Source: JACJYC01 sp964558465
Lineage (GTDB): Bacteria > Bacteroidota > Bacteroidia > Chitinophagales > Saprospiraceae
Assembly (NCBI GenBank): GCA_964558465.1
Contig: CAZLEF010000022.1
Location: 1 to 64,000 of the forward strand
Length of the DNA stretch: 64,000 nucleotides
Direction of reading: 5' to 3'
Of this stretch, positions 50,354-58,639 are shown piece by piece. Each line of letters opens with the position of its first letter. The stretch's first letter is position 1. Under the pieces are notes generated by a model that ran no database searches, had not been told where the DNA came from, and saw only the letters and a list, made by a program, of their open reading frames with translations. The position numbers were made by a program, and so were the translations under genes.

Positions 50354-51100
50354 GTGTTCACCGATATTTTCAACGGTATATCTGCTTACGGGAATGCACT
50401 CCGGCTGATCAGCCGGTACGGTTTATGGGGGTACTTTATTGTACCAGCCCTAATTTGTATCGTGTTGGGCTCGACCATTATCGGCCTCGCCATTCAATTT
50501 GGGGGCAACCTTGGCGATTGGATGGTGAACTGGTGCCATTGGGATTGGTTCTGCGGCAAGATCGACGCCGTGGCCGGCGTGTTGGGCGGGGTGTTTATCG
50601 GAGCTGTCGGGTTGATCCTGTTCAAAAACCTGGCTCTTGCGATTGCCTCACCTTTCATGAGCCTGCTCAGCGAACGCATTGAAAAATCATCGTCTTCCGT
50701 ATATCAGGAAGCGGCGCTCAATCCTGCCAGAATGCTCAGGGAATTGATCCGCGGTCTCAGGATCAGCCTTCGGAATATCATTCGGGAATTGTTTTTTACC
50801 ATCCTGCTGGGTTTTGTACCCTTGGTCGGTCCCTTTCTCATTTTTTTGGTTCAGTCCTATTATGCCGGTTTCGGGAATATGGACTACACGCTGGAGCGCC
50901 ATTTCAACCTTCGGCAAAGTATCCGGTTCGTACGGAATAACCGCGGTCTTGCAATCGGGAACGGGATTGTTTTTCTGTTGATGATCATGACGTTGGTGGG
51001 CTTCCTGTTTGCACTCCCGCTCAGCACGGTGGCCGCAACCACCGAAACCTTGAAGAGACTTGACGTCCGGCCGGTTATCCGACCGGAAAATCTGGTGTGA
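50354..51100 (+). CDS. EI24/CysZ-like inner-membrane protein
   Basis: A 248-residue membrane protein of the EI24 (PF07264) family, whose best-studied bacterial member, CysZ, imports sulfate. Four to five spans are visible: YGLWGYFIVPALICIVLGSTIIGLAIQ, VAGVLGGVFIGAVGLILF, LALAIASPFMSLLSERIE (the family signature SPFxxxLxExIE), FTILLGFVPLVGPFLIFLVQSYYAGFGNMDY and AIGNGIVFLLMIMTLVGFLF. The start is the GTG at 50354. No sulfate-assimilation gene is nearby, so sulfate transport is not implied. It follows the 464-residue gene by 85 bp on the same strand. Confidence 0.82.
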   Translation: MFTDIFNGISAYGNALRLISRYGLWGYFIVPALICIVLGSTIIGLAIQFGGNLGDWMVNWCHWDWFCGKIDAVAGVLGGVFIGAVGLILFKNLALAIASPFMSLLSERIEKSSSSVYQEAALNPARMLRELIRGLRISLRNIIRELFFTILLGFVPLVGPFLIFLVQSYYAGFGNMDYTLERHFNLRQSIRFVRNNRGLAIGNGIVFLLMIMTLVGFLFALPLSTVAATTETLKRLDVRPVIRPENLV

Positions 51101-51262
51101 AACCCGGGAAAATTCAGATTCAGGGCCGTTTCTTAAACCTTTCGAACCAGTGCAGAAGCCAATGGGAAATAGGATCAGAATATTCCTCTGCATGCTACAA
51201 ATTTTGCAGAAAGATGCAAAATTCCTGCGGACGGGAATTACGGAGTGGACGGAGAAAAAATA

Positions 51263-51910
51263 TTATCTGGGCAATAAAATGCTCAGATCCAGTTCGAAAC
51301 CCGGACAAACCTTCTCGCCGGAAAGTTTGGTTGAAAAACCGGTTACTTCCAGTACTGAACCGTCAGTCCGATAGACAAATGCATTTTGTGAAATCGGGTC
51401 GATCAACCAGGCGAGGCGAACGCCGTTTTTTATCCAGGTGTCTGTCATTTTTCGCTTGAGCTGTGCAAGACGATCGCTGGAAGAACGGACTTCAATGACA
51501 AAATCGGAAACCAGTGGAGCAAATTTTTTCCTTTGAACGGGAGAAAGGGCGGCAATTTTATCCTGTGAAGCCCAGGCGCCGTCTGCTGATCTGGTAGAAC
51601 CATCGGGTAGTTTGAAACCAGTGGAGGGACTGTAAACCGAGCCGGGCCTCCCTTGATTTTGCCACCACATAAAGAGGTAACCATAGACGATGCCTTCTGT
51701 GATTCCACCATCGTGATCAACTGGCGCCATGATATATATTGTTCCGTTTTTATCTTGTTCAATCCGCAGATCCTGATTAGATGCACAGAAATCCTGAAAT
51801 TCGGATTCGCTTAAATGGTGGGAAGGTTTAATTTGCAACTGCCCGCCCGGTATAGGTACTCCGGAAATGGTAATCGGATCAATATTGTATCTGGCAATGC
51901 CGGAAGCCAT
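51263..51910 (-). CDS. Uma2-family (DUF820) PD-(D/E)xK nuclease-like protein
   Basis: A 215-residue protein of the Uma2 family, a restriction-endonuclease-like fold widespread in multicopy form in cyanobacteria and some Bacteroidota. The family core is visible: GSVYSPSTGFKLPDGSTRSADGAW (the Asp before the strand), SDFVIEVRSSSDRLAQLKRKM (E-V-R/K catalytic strand) and WIKNGVRLAWLIDP. Its biological role is not established. The ATG at 51910 is preferred; the TTG at 51934 lies upstream of a -7 box at 51923-51930. That leaves a leader of only a few nucleotides. It follows the glycogen phosphorylase gene on the same strand. Confidence 0.85.
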   Translation of the reverse strand: MASGIARYNIDPITISGVPIPGGQLQIKPSHHLSESEFQDFCASNQDLRIEQDKNGTIYIMAPVDHDGGITEGIVYGYLFMWWQNQGRPGSVYSPSTGFKLPDGSTRSADGAWASQDKIAALSPVQRKKFAPLVSDFVIEVRSSSDRLAQLKRKMTDTWIKNGVRLAWLIDPISQNAFVYRTDGSVLEVTGFSTKLSGEKVCPGFELDLSILLPR

Positions 51911-51922
51911 TGAAATTTTTTC

Positions 51923-51930
51923 CAAATATA
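51923..51930 (-). promoter_or_regulatory. -7 box TATATTTG for the Uma2 gene
   Basis: Exact TANNTTTG on the minus strand (caaatata on the plus), 13 bp upstream of the ATG at 51910. It lies in the 44-bp gap after glgP. Confidence 0.6.
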
Positions 51931-51954
51931 ACAATTTTCACGCAGAAACGGTTG

Positions 51955-54516
51955 TCATATCCAGCGCACCAGGTTCAATTCCTGCCGGTGGGGCAGCAGC
52001 TCATGTTTGGGATAAACCCGGAACCCATACTCGAATACCCCTGCAAAATTGAGGTTGGCCTTACATTGGTAAGTTGCCGTATTCTCCTCTATTTTGATCA
52101 GTTCGAAGGGGGTGGTCTGGATCAGTTTGAGTTCATCCTCGTTCAACCGTTTAAAAAATATGACTTCGAGACCGACATGTTGGGCTTCGATCCCGTTGAG
52201 GTAAATCTTCAGGGTTGCCTCAAAGGGTTTGCCCATCGGGAGCGGATAATTGTCGGAATCAAAAACATGGGCTTCGACCAATTCGATATTGGACCAGTTC
52301 AAAGTCATATATGCCTTCCAGGAAGCCAGGGTGGCGGCGCGTTTGAAATTTTCCTTGATGAGGGTCTTACCGCGCTGGTAGAGCTTGCTGTAAAATTTCT
52401 GCTGGTAGTCGTCCAGCATCCGCTTCATGGTGAATTCCGGGGCTACCTCAGCGATAATATTCCGGATATAACCGACCCATTCCTGAGGGATGCCGTTTTC
52501 ATCCCGTTTATAATAAGTGGGGATGATCTCAAAATCAAGGGTATTGTAGACCGATTCGGCATCCAGTTCATCCTGGAGCCTGCTGTCCAGATAAGTGTTT
52601 TCGAGCGGCAATGCCCAACCGGCATCCGGACGGTAACCCTCTGCCCACCATCCGTCGAGTACGCTGAAATTCATAACACCGTTCAGGGCCGCTTTCATGC
52701 CGCTGGTTCCGGAGGCTTCCTGCGGGCGGGTGGGAAAATTGAGCCAGATATCCACCCCCTGAACAAGGAGTTTGGCCATTTCCATATTGTAGTCTTCCAG
52801 GAAGATGACTTTGCCGATGAACTCCGGTTCCTTCGAAAGGTTGACGATATGCCGGATCAGGCCGATGCCGCCGCCGTCGGCAGGGTGCGATTTACCTGCA
52901 AACAGGAAAATCACCGGCCGGTCGGGGTTATTGAGGATGGCCCTGAGCCGTTCGCGGTTGGTGAACAGCAGGTGCGCGCGTTTATAGGTAGCAAAACGCC
53001 TGGCAAATCCAAAAACGAGCGCCTTGTCGTTAATTTTGTTCAGGGTTTCGAAAATAGCCCTCGGGTTCTCGCCTCTCCGGGTAAAATCAGCCTGCAATTT
53101 GGCGCGGACAAAGTCCAGCAGTTTTTTCTTCAGTTTCAGGCGGGTGTTAAAAATGGTTTCCGCGTCGACCTCATGGATTTTCCGCCAATGCACCTTGTTG
53201 GACTGGTCTTTCAGGAAATTTTTGCCGAAGGTTTCGCGGTAGATCTTGTGCCATTCAGCGGCGATCCAGGTAGGGTAGTGCACCCCGTTGGTGACATAGC
53301 CGATATGGAGTTCATCAGAGGTGTAACCCGGATAAAGGGCGTTGAACATTTTTTGGGAAACCTCCCCGTGCAGTTTGCTTACTCCGTTGACCTCCTGCGA
53401 TAGCCTGATCGCGAGGTTGCTCATGGAAAACCCTTCGTGCAAGTTGGCCGGGTTGGTTTTGCCCAGGGCGAACATCCGTTCCCAGGAAATGCCCATGGCC
53501 GGGGCGTAGGAATACAAATAGGATTTCAACAACCCTTCCGCAAAATAATCATGCCCGGCAGGTACGGGCGTATGCGTCGTGAATAAAGAAGTGGCGCGAA
53601 CGACTTCGATCGCTTCTTCATAGCTCAATCCCCGGGCTTCGATAAGATCCTTGAGGCGTTCCAGCCCCAGAAATGCAGCATGGCCTTCGTTGCAATGGTA
53701 AATGTCGGCATCCAGGTGCATGGCCTTTATGGCCCTGATGCCGCCGATGCCCAGCAGGATCTCCTGTTTGAGCCGGTGTTCATTGTCGCCGCCGTACAAC
53801 CGGTGGGTAAGCTGGCGATCCTCCCAGACGTTTTCATCGAAGTCTGTATCCAGCAAATAGAGGGGAATGCGGCCGACCTTGAGTTCCCATACCTTTACCC
53901 AAACGGTCCGGTCCTGAAGCGGGATGGATATTTTGATCCATTCGCCGTTTTGATCCCTGACGGGAAGGATCGGCAATTTGGTGAATTCCTGCGGCGGGAA
54001 ATTGTGGATCTGGTCGCCATTGAGAGAAATGGCCTGGGAGAAATAGCCATAGCGGTATAAAAGGCCGATGGCAAAAAGGTCGGTATTGCAATCTGACGCT
54101 TCCTTGAGATAATCGCCTGCGAGTACTCCGAGACCACCGGAATATAGCTTGAGCGAGGTGTGCAAGCCGAACTCCATACTGAAATAGGCGATTTTGGGGC
54201 CATTCCCGGAAGGTTTTTCAGCCATATATTGCTGGAAATCCCGGTTGACCTCCGAAAGCCTGGACATAAATCCCTTGTCTGCGAGCAATCGCTGTATGGT
54301 GTCCCCATCCAGTTCTTTGAGCAGGGCAACCGGATTATGGTGAAGGGCTTCAAATTTTTCAGGGAGAATGGATTCGATGAGTTCCAGTGCATTTTTATGC
54401 CAGCTCCACCACAGGTTGTGAGCCAGTTCATTTAATGGTGAAAGGGCTTCCGGCAACTGGGCCTCAATAAAAATCCGTTTGAGCTTGACACTGGCATCGC
54501 GAAGTTGTCCAATCAT
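51955..54516 (-). CDS. glgP: Alpha-glucan (glycogen) phosphorylase with DUF3417 N-terminus
   Basis: Releases glucose-1-phosphate from glycogen or maltodextrin in the cytosol. The 853-residue protein belongs to the short bacterial/archaeal type: DUF3417 at about 15-125 (PLNELAHNLWWSWHKNALEL), then the phosphorylase GT-B fold. The PLP lysine sits in EASGTSGMKAALNG (near residue 610), with the phosphate/substrate residues FARRFATYKRA and DGWWAEG in place. A distal beta domain (about 735-853, LNGIEAQHVGLEVIFFKRLNED) closes the chain, as in relatives. Two -7 boxes lie upstream, suggesting its own regulated promoter. No other glycogen genes are in the window. Confidence 0.93.
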   Translation of the reverse strand: MIGQLRDASVKLKRIFIEAQLPEALSPLNELAHNLWWSWHKNALELIESILPEKFEALHHNPVALLKELDGDTIQRLLADKGFMSRLSEVNRDFQQYMAEKPSGNGPKIAYFSMEFGLHTSLKLYSGGLGVLAGDYLKEASDCNTDLFAIGLLYRYGYFSQAISLNGDQIHNFPPQEFTKLPILPVRDQNGEWIKISIPLQDRTVWVKVWELKVGRIPLYLLDTDFDENVWEDRQLTHRLYGGDNEHRLKQEILLGIGGIRAIKAMHLDADIYHCNEGHAAFLGLERLKDLIEARGLSYEEAIEVVRATSLFTTHTPVPAGHDYFAEGLLKSYLYSYAPAMGISWERMFALGKTNPANLHEGFSMSNLAIRLSQEVNGVSKLHGEVSQKMFNALYPGYTSDELHIGYVTNGVHYPTWIAAEWHKIYRETFGKNFLKDQSNKVHWRKIHEVDAETIFNTRLKLKKKLLDFVRAKLQADFTRRGENPRAIFETLNKINDKALVFGFARRFATYKRAHLLFTNRERLRAILNNPDRPVIFLFAGKSHPADGGGIGLIRHIVNLSKEPEFIGKVIFLEDYNMEMAKLLVQGVDIWLNFPTRPQEASGTSGMKAALNGVMNFSVLDGWWAEGYRPDAGWALPLENTYLDSRLQDELDAESVYNTLDFEIIPTYYKRDENGIPQEWVGYIRNIIAEVAPEFTMKRMLDDYQQKFYSKLYQRGKTLIKENFKRAATLASWKAYMTLNWSNIELVEAHVFDSDNYPLPMGKPFEATLKIYLNGIEAQHVGLEVIFFKRLNEDELKLIQTTPFELIKIEENTATYQCKANLNFAGVFEYGFRVYPKHELLPHRQELNLVRWI

Positions 54517-54583
54517 TGCTTTGATCTTTTAGTCGTCTTAAGTTTCGGGCGGGTCCGGGCGGGCCGGAGTTGATGCCCGGCCG

Positions 54584-54621
54584 CAAAAATAGAACTATTC
54601 CGGGAGGAATGTGCAAAAATA
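54584..54621 (-). promoter_or_regulatory. Two tandem -7 boxes TATTTTTG upstream of glgP
   Basis: caaaaata on the plus strand at 54584-54591 and again at 54614-54621, exactly 30 bp apart, both reading TATTTTTG toward glgP. The nearer box is 68 bp from the ATG at 54516. The farther copy could also serve as the -33 (TTTG) element of the nearer one with a 22-bp spacer. Confidence 0.5.
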
Positions 54622-54647
54622 GGGCAGGAATTTGTGTAAAAGCTACA

Positions 54648-55736
54648 CTAACGTTTGGGTGAATTGAAGAGATAAACACCGGCGCCGATGGCTAAACCAA
54701 AGCTTTGCAAGGTGAAATCGTCGTCGGCATAATTAAAGTTCTGGGTGAGCTCGGTATTGGAAAAACGTGCATTTTCCTTTGTAATGTTTTTGAGGAGGCG
54801 GTTGTATTTCCCCTCCAGTGAAAAAAAGAACCTTTTGACATGCAGCCGGACCCCGGCTCCGCCGACAAAACCGAAATTAAAGCGGTTGCGGTGTTCGCGC
54901 AATGAAATCATGTCGGTTGAAAACCGTTGAGGATCTCCGCTGCTGAACTCGATTGCCGGTCCGTTGGCTTCCGCCGATTTGCGGATAAGGACCTCCCAGG
55001 CTATGCCGGCATAAACATACGGGATGAACCGGGTATGGATAATTTTGGATTTTGGCACAAAATTGTAGGAAAGGGTCACGGGGAACTGGTTCCATCGTTG
55101 TTTTTCGAGGAAGGAAAAGGTGGCGTTTGTTCGCTCGCCATTGGGGTGCAGGGCGTTTTCCAGTTCGGCGGTGTACCGGAAAAAGATATTGGAAAGACCG
55201 TACCCGATCCCAAAATCAAAATTGGTGTTATAGAAGTTGAACTGTACGTTGGCCCCTGCTGTCCAGCCGAATAAATCTTCACTCTGCCGGTTGTAGGATA
55301 CATTCCGGACGATGACTTCATCCGGTGAAAACATCTGCTGTACAATCGGTATGGACCGGAAGTAGAGACCCGTTGAAACGGAATAGGTGGTGACCGGGTA
55401 GGTGGAGAAGGCATTGCCGAGGTTTCTCAGTTCGGGAATGCTGTCGTTGAGGCGAAAAAAAGGATCCAGTCTTAAAAGTTCGGCGTAGGTCAATTCGGCC
55501 AAATCCAGTTCATCCAGAAAAATATAAGCTTCTACCAGCAGGCCCAGCATATTGCGCCGGAGGGGTCTGGAAACCTCAGGGTCGTGTGCGCAACCCAATA
55601 AATGGGTAATGACTTCTTCCAGCCGGCCTTTGGAGTAATCCTCTCTTGCCAGTTGAAGCGCCTTTTCGCAGGGGGATTGGCCATAAAGGGTGAATGTAAA
55701 AAAAAGGCATGTGAAAAACGCTGTAACTTTTTTCAT
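54648..55736 (-). CDS. Outer-membrane beta-barrel protein with N-terminal TPR-like helices
   Basis: A 362-residue exported protein: signal MKKVTAFFTCLFFTFTLYGQ, a helical region (about 22-110) with TPR-like repeats (ALQLAREDYSKGRLEEVITHLL, EAYIFLDELDLAELTYAELLRLDP), then a beta-barrel of PorT/outer-membrane-protein-beta-barrel type with GWTAGANVQFNFY, FDFGIGYGLSNIFFRY, FIPYVYAGIAWEVL, FNFGFVGGAGVRLHV and the terminal LAIGAGVYLF. The mix of an assembly-type helical domain and a barrel suggests a surface scaffold. No named family recognised with certainty. It reads in the same direction as the following unknown gene. Confidence 0.75.
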   Translation of the reverse strand: MKKVTAFFTCLFFTFTLYGQSPCEKALQLAREDYSKGRLEEVITHLLGCAHDPEVSRPLRRNMLGLLVEAYIFLDELDLAELTYAELLRLDPFFRLNDSIPELRNLGNAFSTYPVTTYSVSTGLYFRSIPIVQQMFSPDEVIVRNVSYNRQSEDLFGWTAGANVQFNFYNTNFDFGIGYGLSNIFFRYTAELENALHPNGERTNATFSFLEKQRWNQFPVTLSYNFVPKSKIIHTRFIPYVYAGIAWEVLIRKSAEANGPAIEFSSGDPQRFSTDMISLREHRNRFNFGFVGGAGVRLHVKRFFFSLEGKYNRLLKNITKENARFSNTELTQNFNYADDDFTLQSFGLAIGAGVYLFNSPKR

Positions 55737-55850
55737 CGGAAGACTGTTTTGGTTGACGGGATACCGGCCGGCAATCCTAACGGAAAGTAAAACTACAAAA
55801 TTTCAACAATTCCCTTTAGGCCTTTCATTGGGTTAAACGGCAGCGTTGGT

Positions 55851-57362
55851 TTATCTGGAATGGTTCAGGATAATATCCCACAATTTTTCGTAGGGGATGA
55901 TTTCCAGTTCATCGATCTGTCCTCTGTAAAAAAAAGGTCTTGAATAAATAGCTTTGATGTACTTATTGGATTTAACCGTTCGGTCGGCGACAAAATTGTT
56001 TTTCCTGAAAAAATAAAGGCAGCGGATAAACTGAACCGTTCGGAAAGCATGCCCGGGCCGGATATTTTTATTTTCCATACTTTTGAGCGATTCAATTTTT
56101 GTGATGATCTCACCAAATTGCCTGCGTTCAAACAGGAACAAGATCTGGAGGATAAGGTGAAGCGCCTGAAGATTGCGCAGGGATTTACCATAATCTCCGG
56201 AGCCTTTGAGAAATTGATCGGCATTAAAGTTTTTTTTCTGACCCTTCAGGATCATATTCCGGTTCGGATCGACCAGATTTACAAGAAAAAAGGTATAGCC
56301 TTTGAACATCTCCCATTTTTCCCGGTCTTCGACCTCCAGTTTTCTGAATTCGGGCGCCGCAACCGTTTGATTCAGAATGGCCATTGCCTGGATATAGTTT
56401 TCGGAGTGAAGGGCCAGCAGGAGGTAATACTCCATAAACTGAAACCATTCCTTGTTCGGTTCTCCAAATTTGCGGATCAGTTGTTCGGCGCAGGTTTGTC
56501 CTTCCCTGAACTTTTTCAGGTGCAGGAAGGCCGACATCTTCTTGACCTGGATGGCCAGCATCTTGTTCTTCTGGAAGAATAACTGATGAGCGCTGATATA
56601 AATCTCGGCCTGACTGGATATTTCGATCACCAGGTCAAATTCCCTGCGCAATTCGTAATAAAGTGTCCAAACGTAATAAAGATTGTATTGCACGACCGGC
56701 GAATCAAATTTCTCGGAAAGCGTTACCAGGCGGTTGCAATAAACCTCCAAAGCTGCGGGCAGTTCATTTTTTTCATTCAGCGGCTGGTTGTATAGCAGGG
56801 ATACCTGTTGATAGATTTCTTCCGACTGCAACTCCGCCTCCATGACCGGCAGGAAGCGATGGAGGTAGCTGTTATAAGTTGCGAACTCCTTTTCGCTTCC
56901 GGTCTCGGCTGCACGTTCGCGCAACAACCTGGAACAGTTGAGGATCAGGTCAGAGAATTTGTATTTTAGCGCGAGGGTTAGAATGCTTCTGGCAAGGTTT
57001 TCGGCAGCTGCGCCGGCATTGTTGCTTTGGAGGATCTGAACGCATGCCCAGTCTTTGTTGCAGTTGTAATAGGTTTTGTCGTAGGTTGTGGCGACGGGCT
57101 GGTTCAGGTCGAGGAAAAAAAGGGTATTCAGGAGGCGTTTTTTGAACCTCGATTTCAGTTGCCGGTAGCGGGCGTCGCCGGGGCCGCATTTGTAAAGCTG
57201 CAGGGCTGCCTCCCGGTCGTTTTTAAACTTTTCCGCGCTGAGGGCTTCGTAAAAGTCATTGAATTTGCTGTTTTTGTGTTTGAGGGAGGTTTCATCAAAA
57301 ACTTCAATCTTTTTGACCTTTTTTTTGTTCGCAATTTTTGCGATTTCTAAAAGTATTTTCAT
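55851..57362 (-). CDS. Unrecognised TPR-like helical protein
   Basis: A 503-residue soluble protein with no signal peptide. A short basic N-terminus (IAKIANKKKVKKIEVFDE) leads into a short motif NDFYEALSAEKFKNDREAALQLYKC and then long helices that resemble TPR or PPR-type pairs across residues 90-470. No enzyme motif is visible. Families of such roughly 500-residue helical proteins occur in many copies in Saprospiraceae, but I cannot name this one. The ATG at 57362 is the first start after a near -7 box (TAAATTTC). It is separated by 114 bp from the upstream barrel gene on the same strand. Confidence 0.65.
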   Translation of the reverse strand: MKILLEIAKIANKKKVKKIEVFDETSLKHKNSKFNDFYEALSAEKFKNDREAALQLYKCGPGDARYRQLKSRFKKRLLNTLFFLDLNQPVATTYDKTYYNCNKDWACVQILQSNNAGAAAENLARSILTLALKYKFSDLILNCSRLLRERAAETGSEKEFATYNSYLHRFLPVMEAELQSEEIYQQVSLLYNQPLNEKNELPAALEVYCNRLVTLSEKFDSPVVQYNLYYVWTLYYELRREFDLVIEISSQAEIYISAHQLFFQKNKMLAIQVKKMSAFLHLKKFREGQTCAEQLIRKFGEPNKEWFQFMEYYLLLALHSENYIQAMAILNQTVAAPEFRKLEVEDREKWEMFKGYTFFLVNLVDPNRNMILKGQKKNFNADQFLKGSGDYGKSLRNLQALHLILQILFLFERRQFGEIITKIESLKSMENKNIRPGHAFRTVQFIRCLYFFRKNNFVADRTVKSNKYIKAIYSRPFFYRGQIDELEIIPYEKLWDIILNHSR

Positions 57363-57480
57363 GGGCGATGTCCAGGCTAAGGGTTTCGAATTTCTTTGCT
57401 TCAGGTCGTTAATTTAAGGGAAATTTAATTTACCATGTCACAAATAGTGAATTTTATTGAAAAAATATCGGCTATATGGC

Positions 57481-58209
57481 TTATTTAACCGCGGGTGGGT
57501 CTGCCTCAAGGGCGTCGATCAGGTCCTCCAGTTGCCAGGCGTTGCGGATGTCAAAAGGGCCGATGGTTGTCCGGCGCAAGGCTGTCAGGTAAGCGCCGCT
57601 TTCCAGCAGAGCCCCAAAATCGTAAGCCAATGAACGGATATAGGTTCCTTTGCTGCACCGGACCGCAAATTCAATATCGGGCATTTCAATTTTGGTCAGT
57701 TCAAAGGAATGGATGATTACCTGACGCGCTTCAACAGCCATTTTTTCACCTTTTCTGGCCCTTTTGTAAAGGGGTTGACCATCTACCTTGATCGCTGAGA
57801 AAACAGGTGGAACCTGGTCTTGCGGGCCGGTCAGTTTCAACCGGGTCGCTTCCAGCATGTCAGGTGTGATATGCGCGTAAGGAAAAGTCTCATCAATTTC
57901 CGTTTCGCTGTCGTAGGAAGGAGTTGTGGCGCCAAGGCGGAGGCGACCGGTATAGGTTTTGTCAAACCCCTGGTATTCGAGCAGCTTTTTGGTGGCTTTG
58001 CCCGTACAAATGATCAGCAGGCCTGTGGCCATTGGGTCGAGGGTGCCGGAATGGCCGACTTTGATCTTTTTCAGGCCAAGGCGTTGTTTGAGTTTATACC
58101 GGATTTTGTTGACGACATCGAAAGAGGTCCATCCTGCGGGTTTATCCACAAGAAGGGTTGCACCGTTGATGAAGTCGTAATTGCCCGGATGTATGCCTTC
58201 TTCGTCCAT
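57481..58209 (-). CDS. truB: tRNA pseudouridine-55 synthase
   Basis: Converts uridine-55 of tRNA to pseudouridine. The 242-residue short TruB contains the catalytic D58 in VGHSGTLDPMATGLL, preceded by VDKPAGWTSFDVVNKI and followed by the conserved KTYTGRLRLGATTPSYDSE and GPQDQVPPVFSAIKVDGQPLYKRARKG, then the RCSKGTYIRSLAYDFG motif. It is the distal gene of an ftsX-DUF3098-truB operon that is conserved in Bacteroidota; the uppP gene often found between DUF3098 and truB is absent here, only 69 bp of spacer remaining. It lacks a C-terminal PUA domain, normal for the phylum. Confidence 0.95.
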   Translation of the reverse strand: MDEEGIHPGNYDFINGATLLVDKPAGWTSFDVVNKIRYKLKQRLGLKKIKVGHSGTLDPMATGLLIICTGKATKKLLEYQGFDKTYTGRLRLGATTPSYDSETEIDETFPYAHITPDMLEATRLKLTGPQDQVPPVFSAIKVDGQPLYKRARKGEKMAVEARQVIIHSFELTKIEMPDIEFAVRCSKGTYIRSLAYDFGALLESGAYLTALRRTTIGPFDIRNAWQLEDLIDALEADPPAVK

Positions 58210-58278
58210 TTTATCCTGTCTGAAAAGCGCAAATACTACTGCTGAGGGTTTCTGCCATGGTGCTGTCGGCCGGAAAAC

Positions 58279-58587
58279 TTATTTTTTAAATATGGCGTAG
58301 ATCACAACGGACAAGCCGGCCAGAATTACCATGGGTGCAAGAACCGTTCTGCGGAAGCTGTAGATCTGTTCGGGTATCCATTCGTCCGGATTGGGCATAG
58401 ACCCGCCGGACATCAGAAAGAGCCCGATGAAGATCAGTGCTGCGCCGCCTGCCATCCACATATAATTGCCTTTGTTGAACAGCAACTCCACCGGTTTTTT
58501 TTCAGGGGGCCTTGGGGGCCGGGCCGCTTTGGCGTCTGACCGGTTGCCGGTTGAAACAACTACCTTTTTCTTTTTATCCGTACTCAT
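58279..58587 (-). CDS. DUF3098 membrane protein
   Basis: A 102-residue protein of the DUF3098 (PF11297) family. It has a basic, proline-rich N-terminus (about 1-33), then two membrane spans: MWMAGGAALIFIGLFLMSGG and TVLAPMVILAGLSVVIYAIFKK. The linker IYSFRRTVLAP is the family signature. The role is unknown, but it is nearly always next to ftsX in Bacteroidota, as here (52 bp downstream of ftsX), so a link to FtsEX-controlled cell division or wall remodelling is reasonable. Start ATG at 58587 is the only good choice. Confidence 0.88.
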   Translation of the reverse strand: MSTDKKKKVVVSTGNRSDAKAARPPRPPEKKPVELLFNKGNYMWMAGGAALIFIGLFLMSGGSMPNPDEWIPEQIYSFRRTVLAPMVILAGLSVVIYAIFKK

Positions 58588-58639
58588 TCGAATTTTTGTT
58601 ATTGGTAAAATTCAAAGCAAAAATGAGGAGAATAATTGG

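Noticed and set aside
51910..53403. Plus-strand open frame (about 497 codons) opposite glgP
   Set aside because: The minus strand encodes a full glycogen phosphorylase; the frame has low-likelihood composition and no motif.
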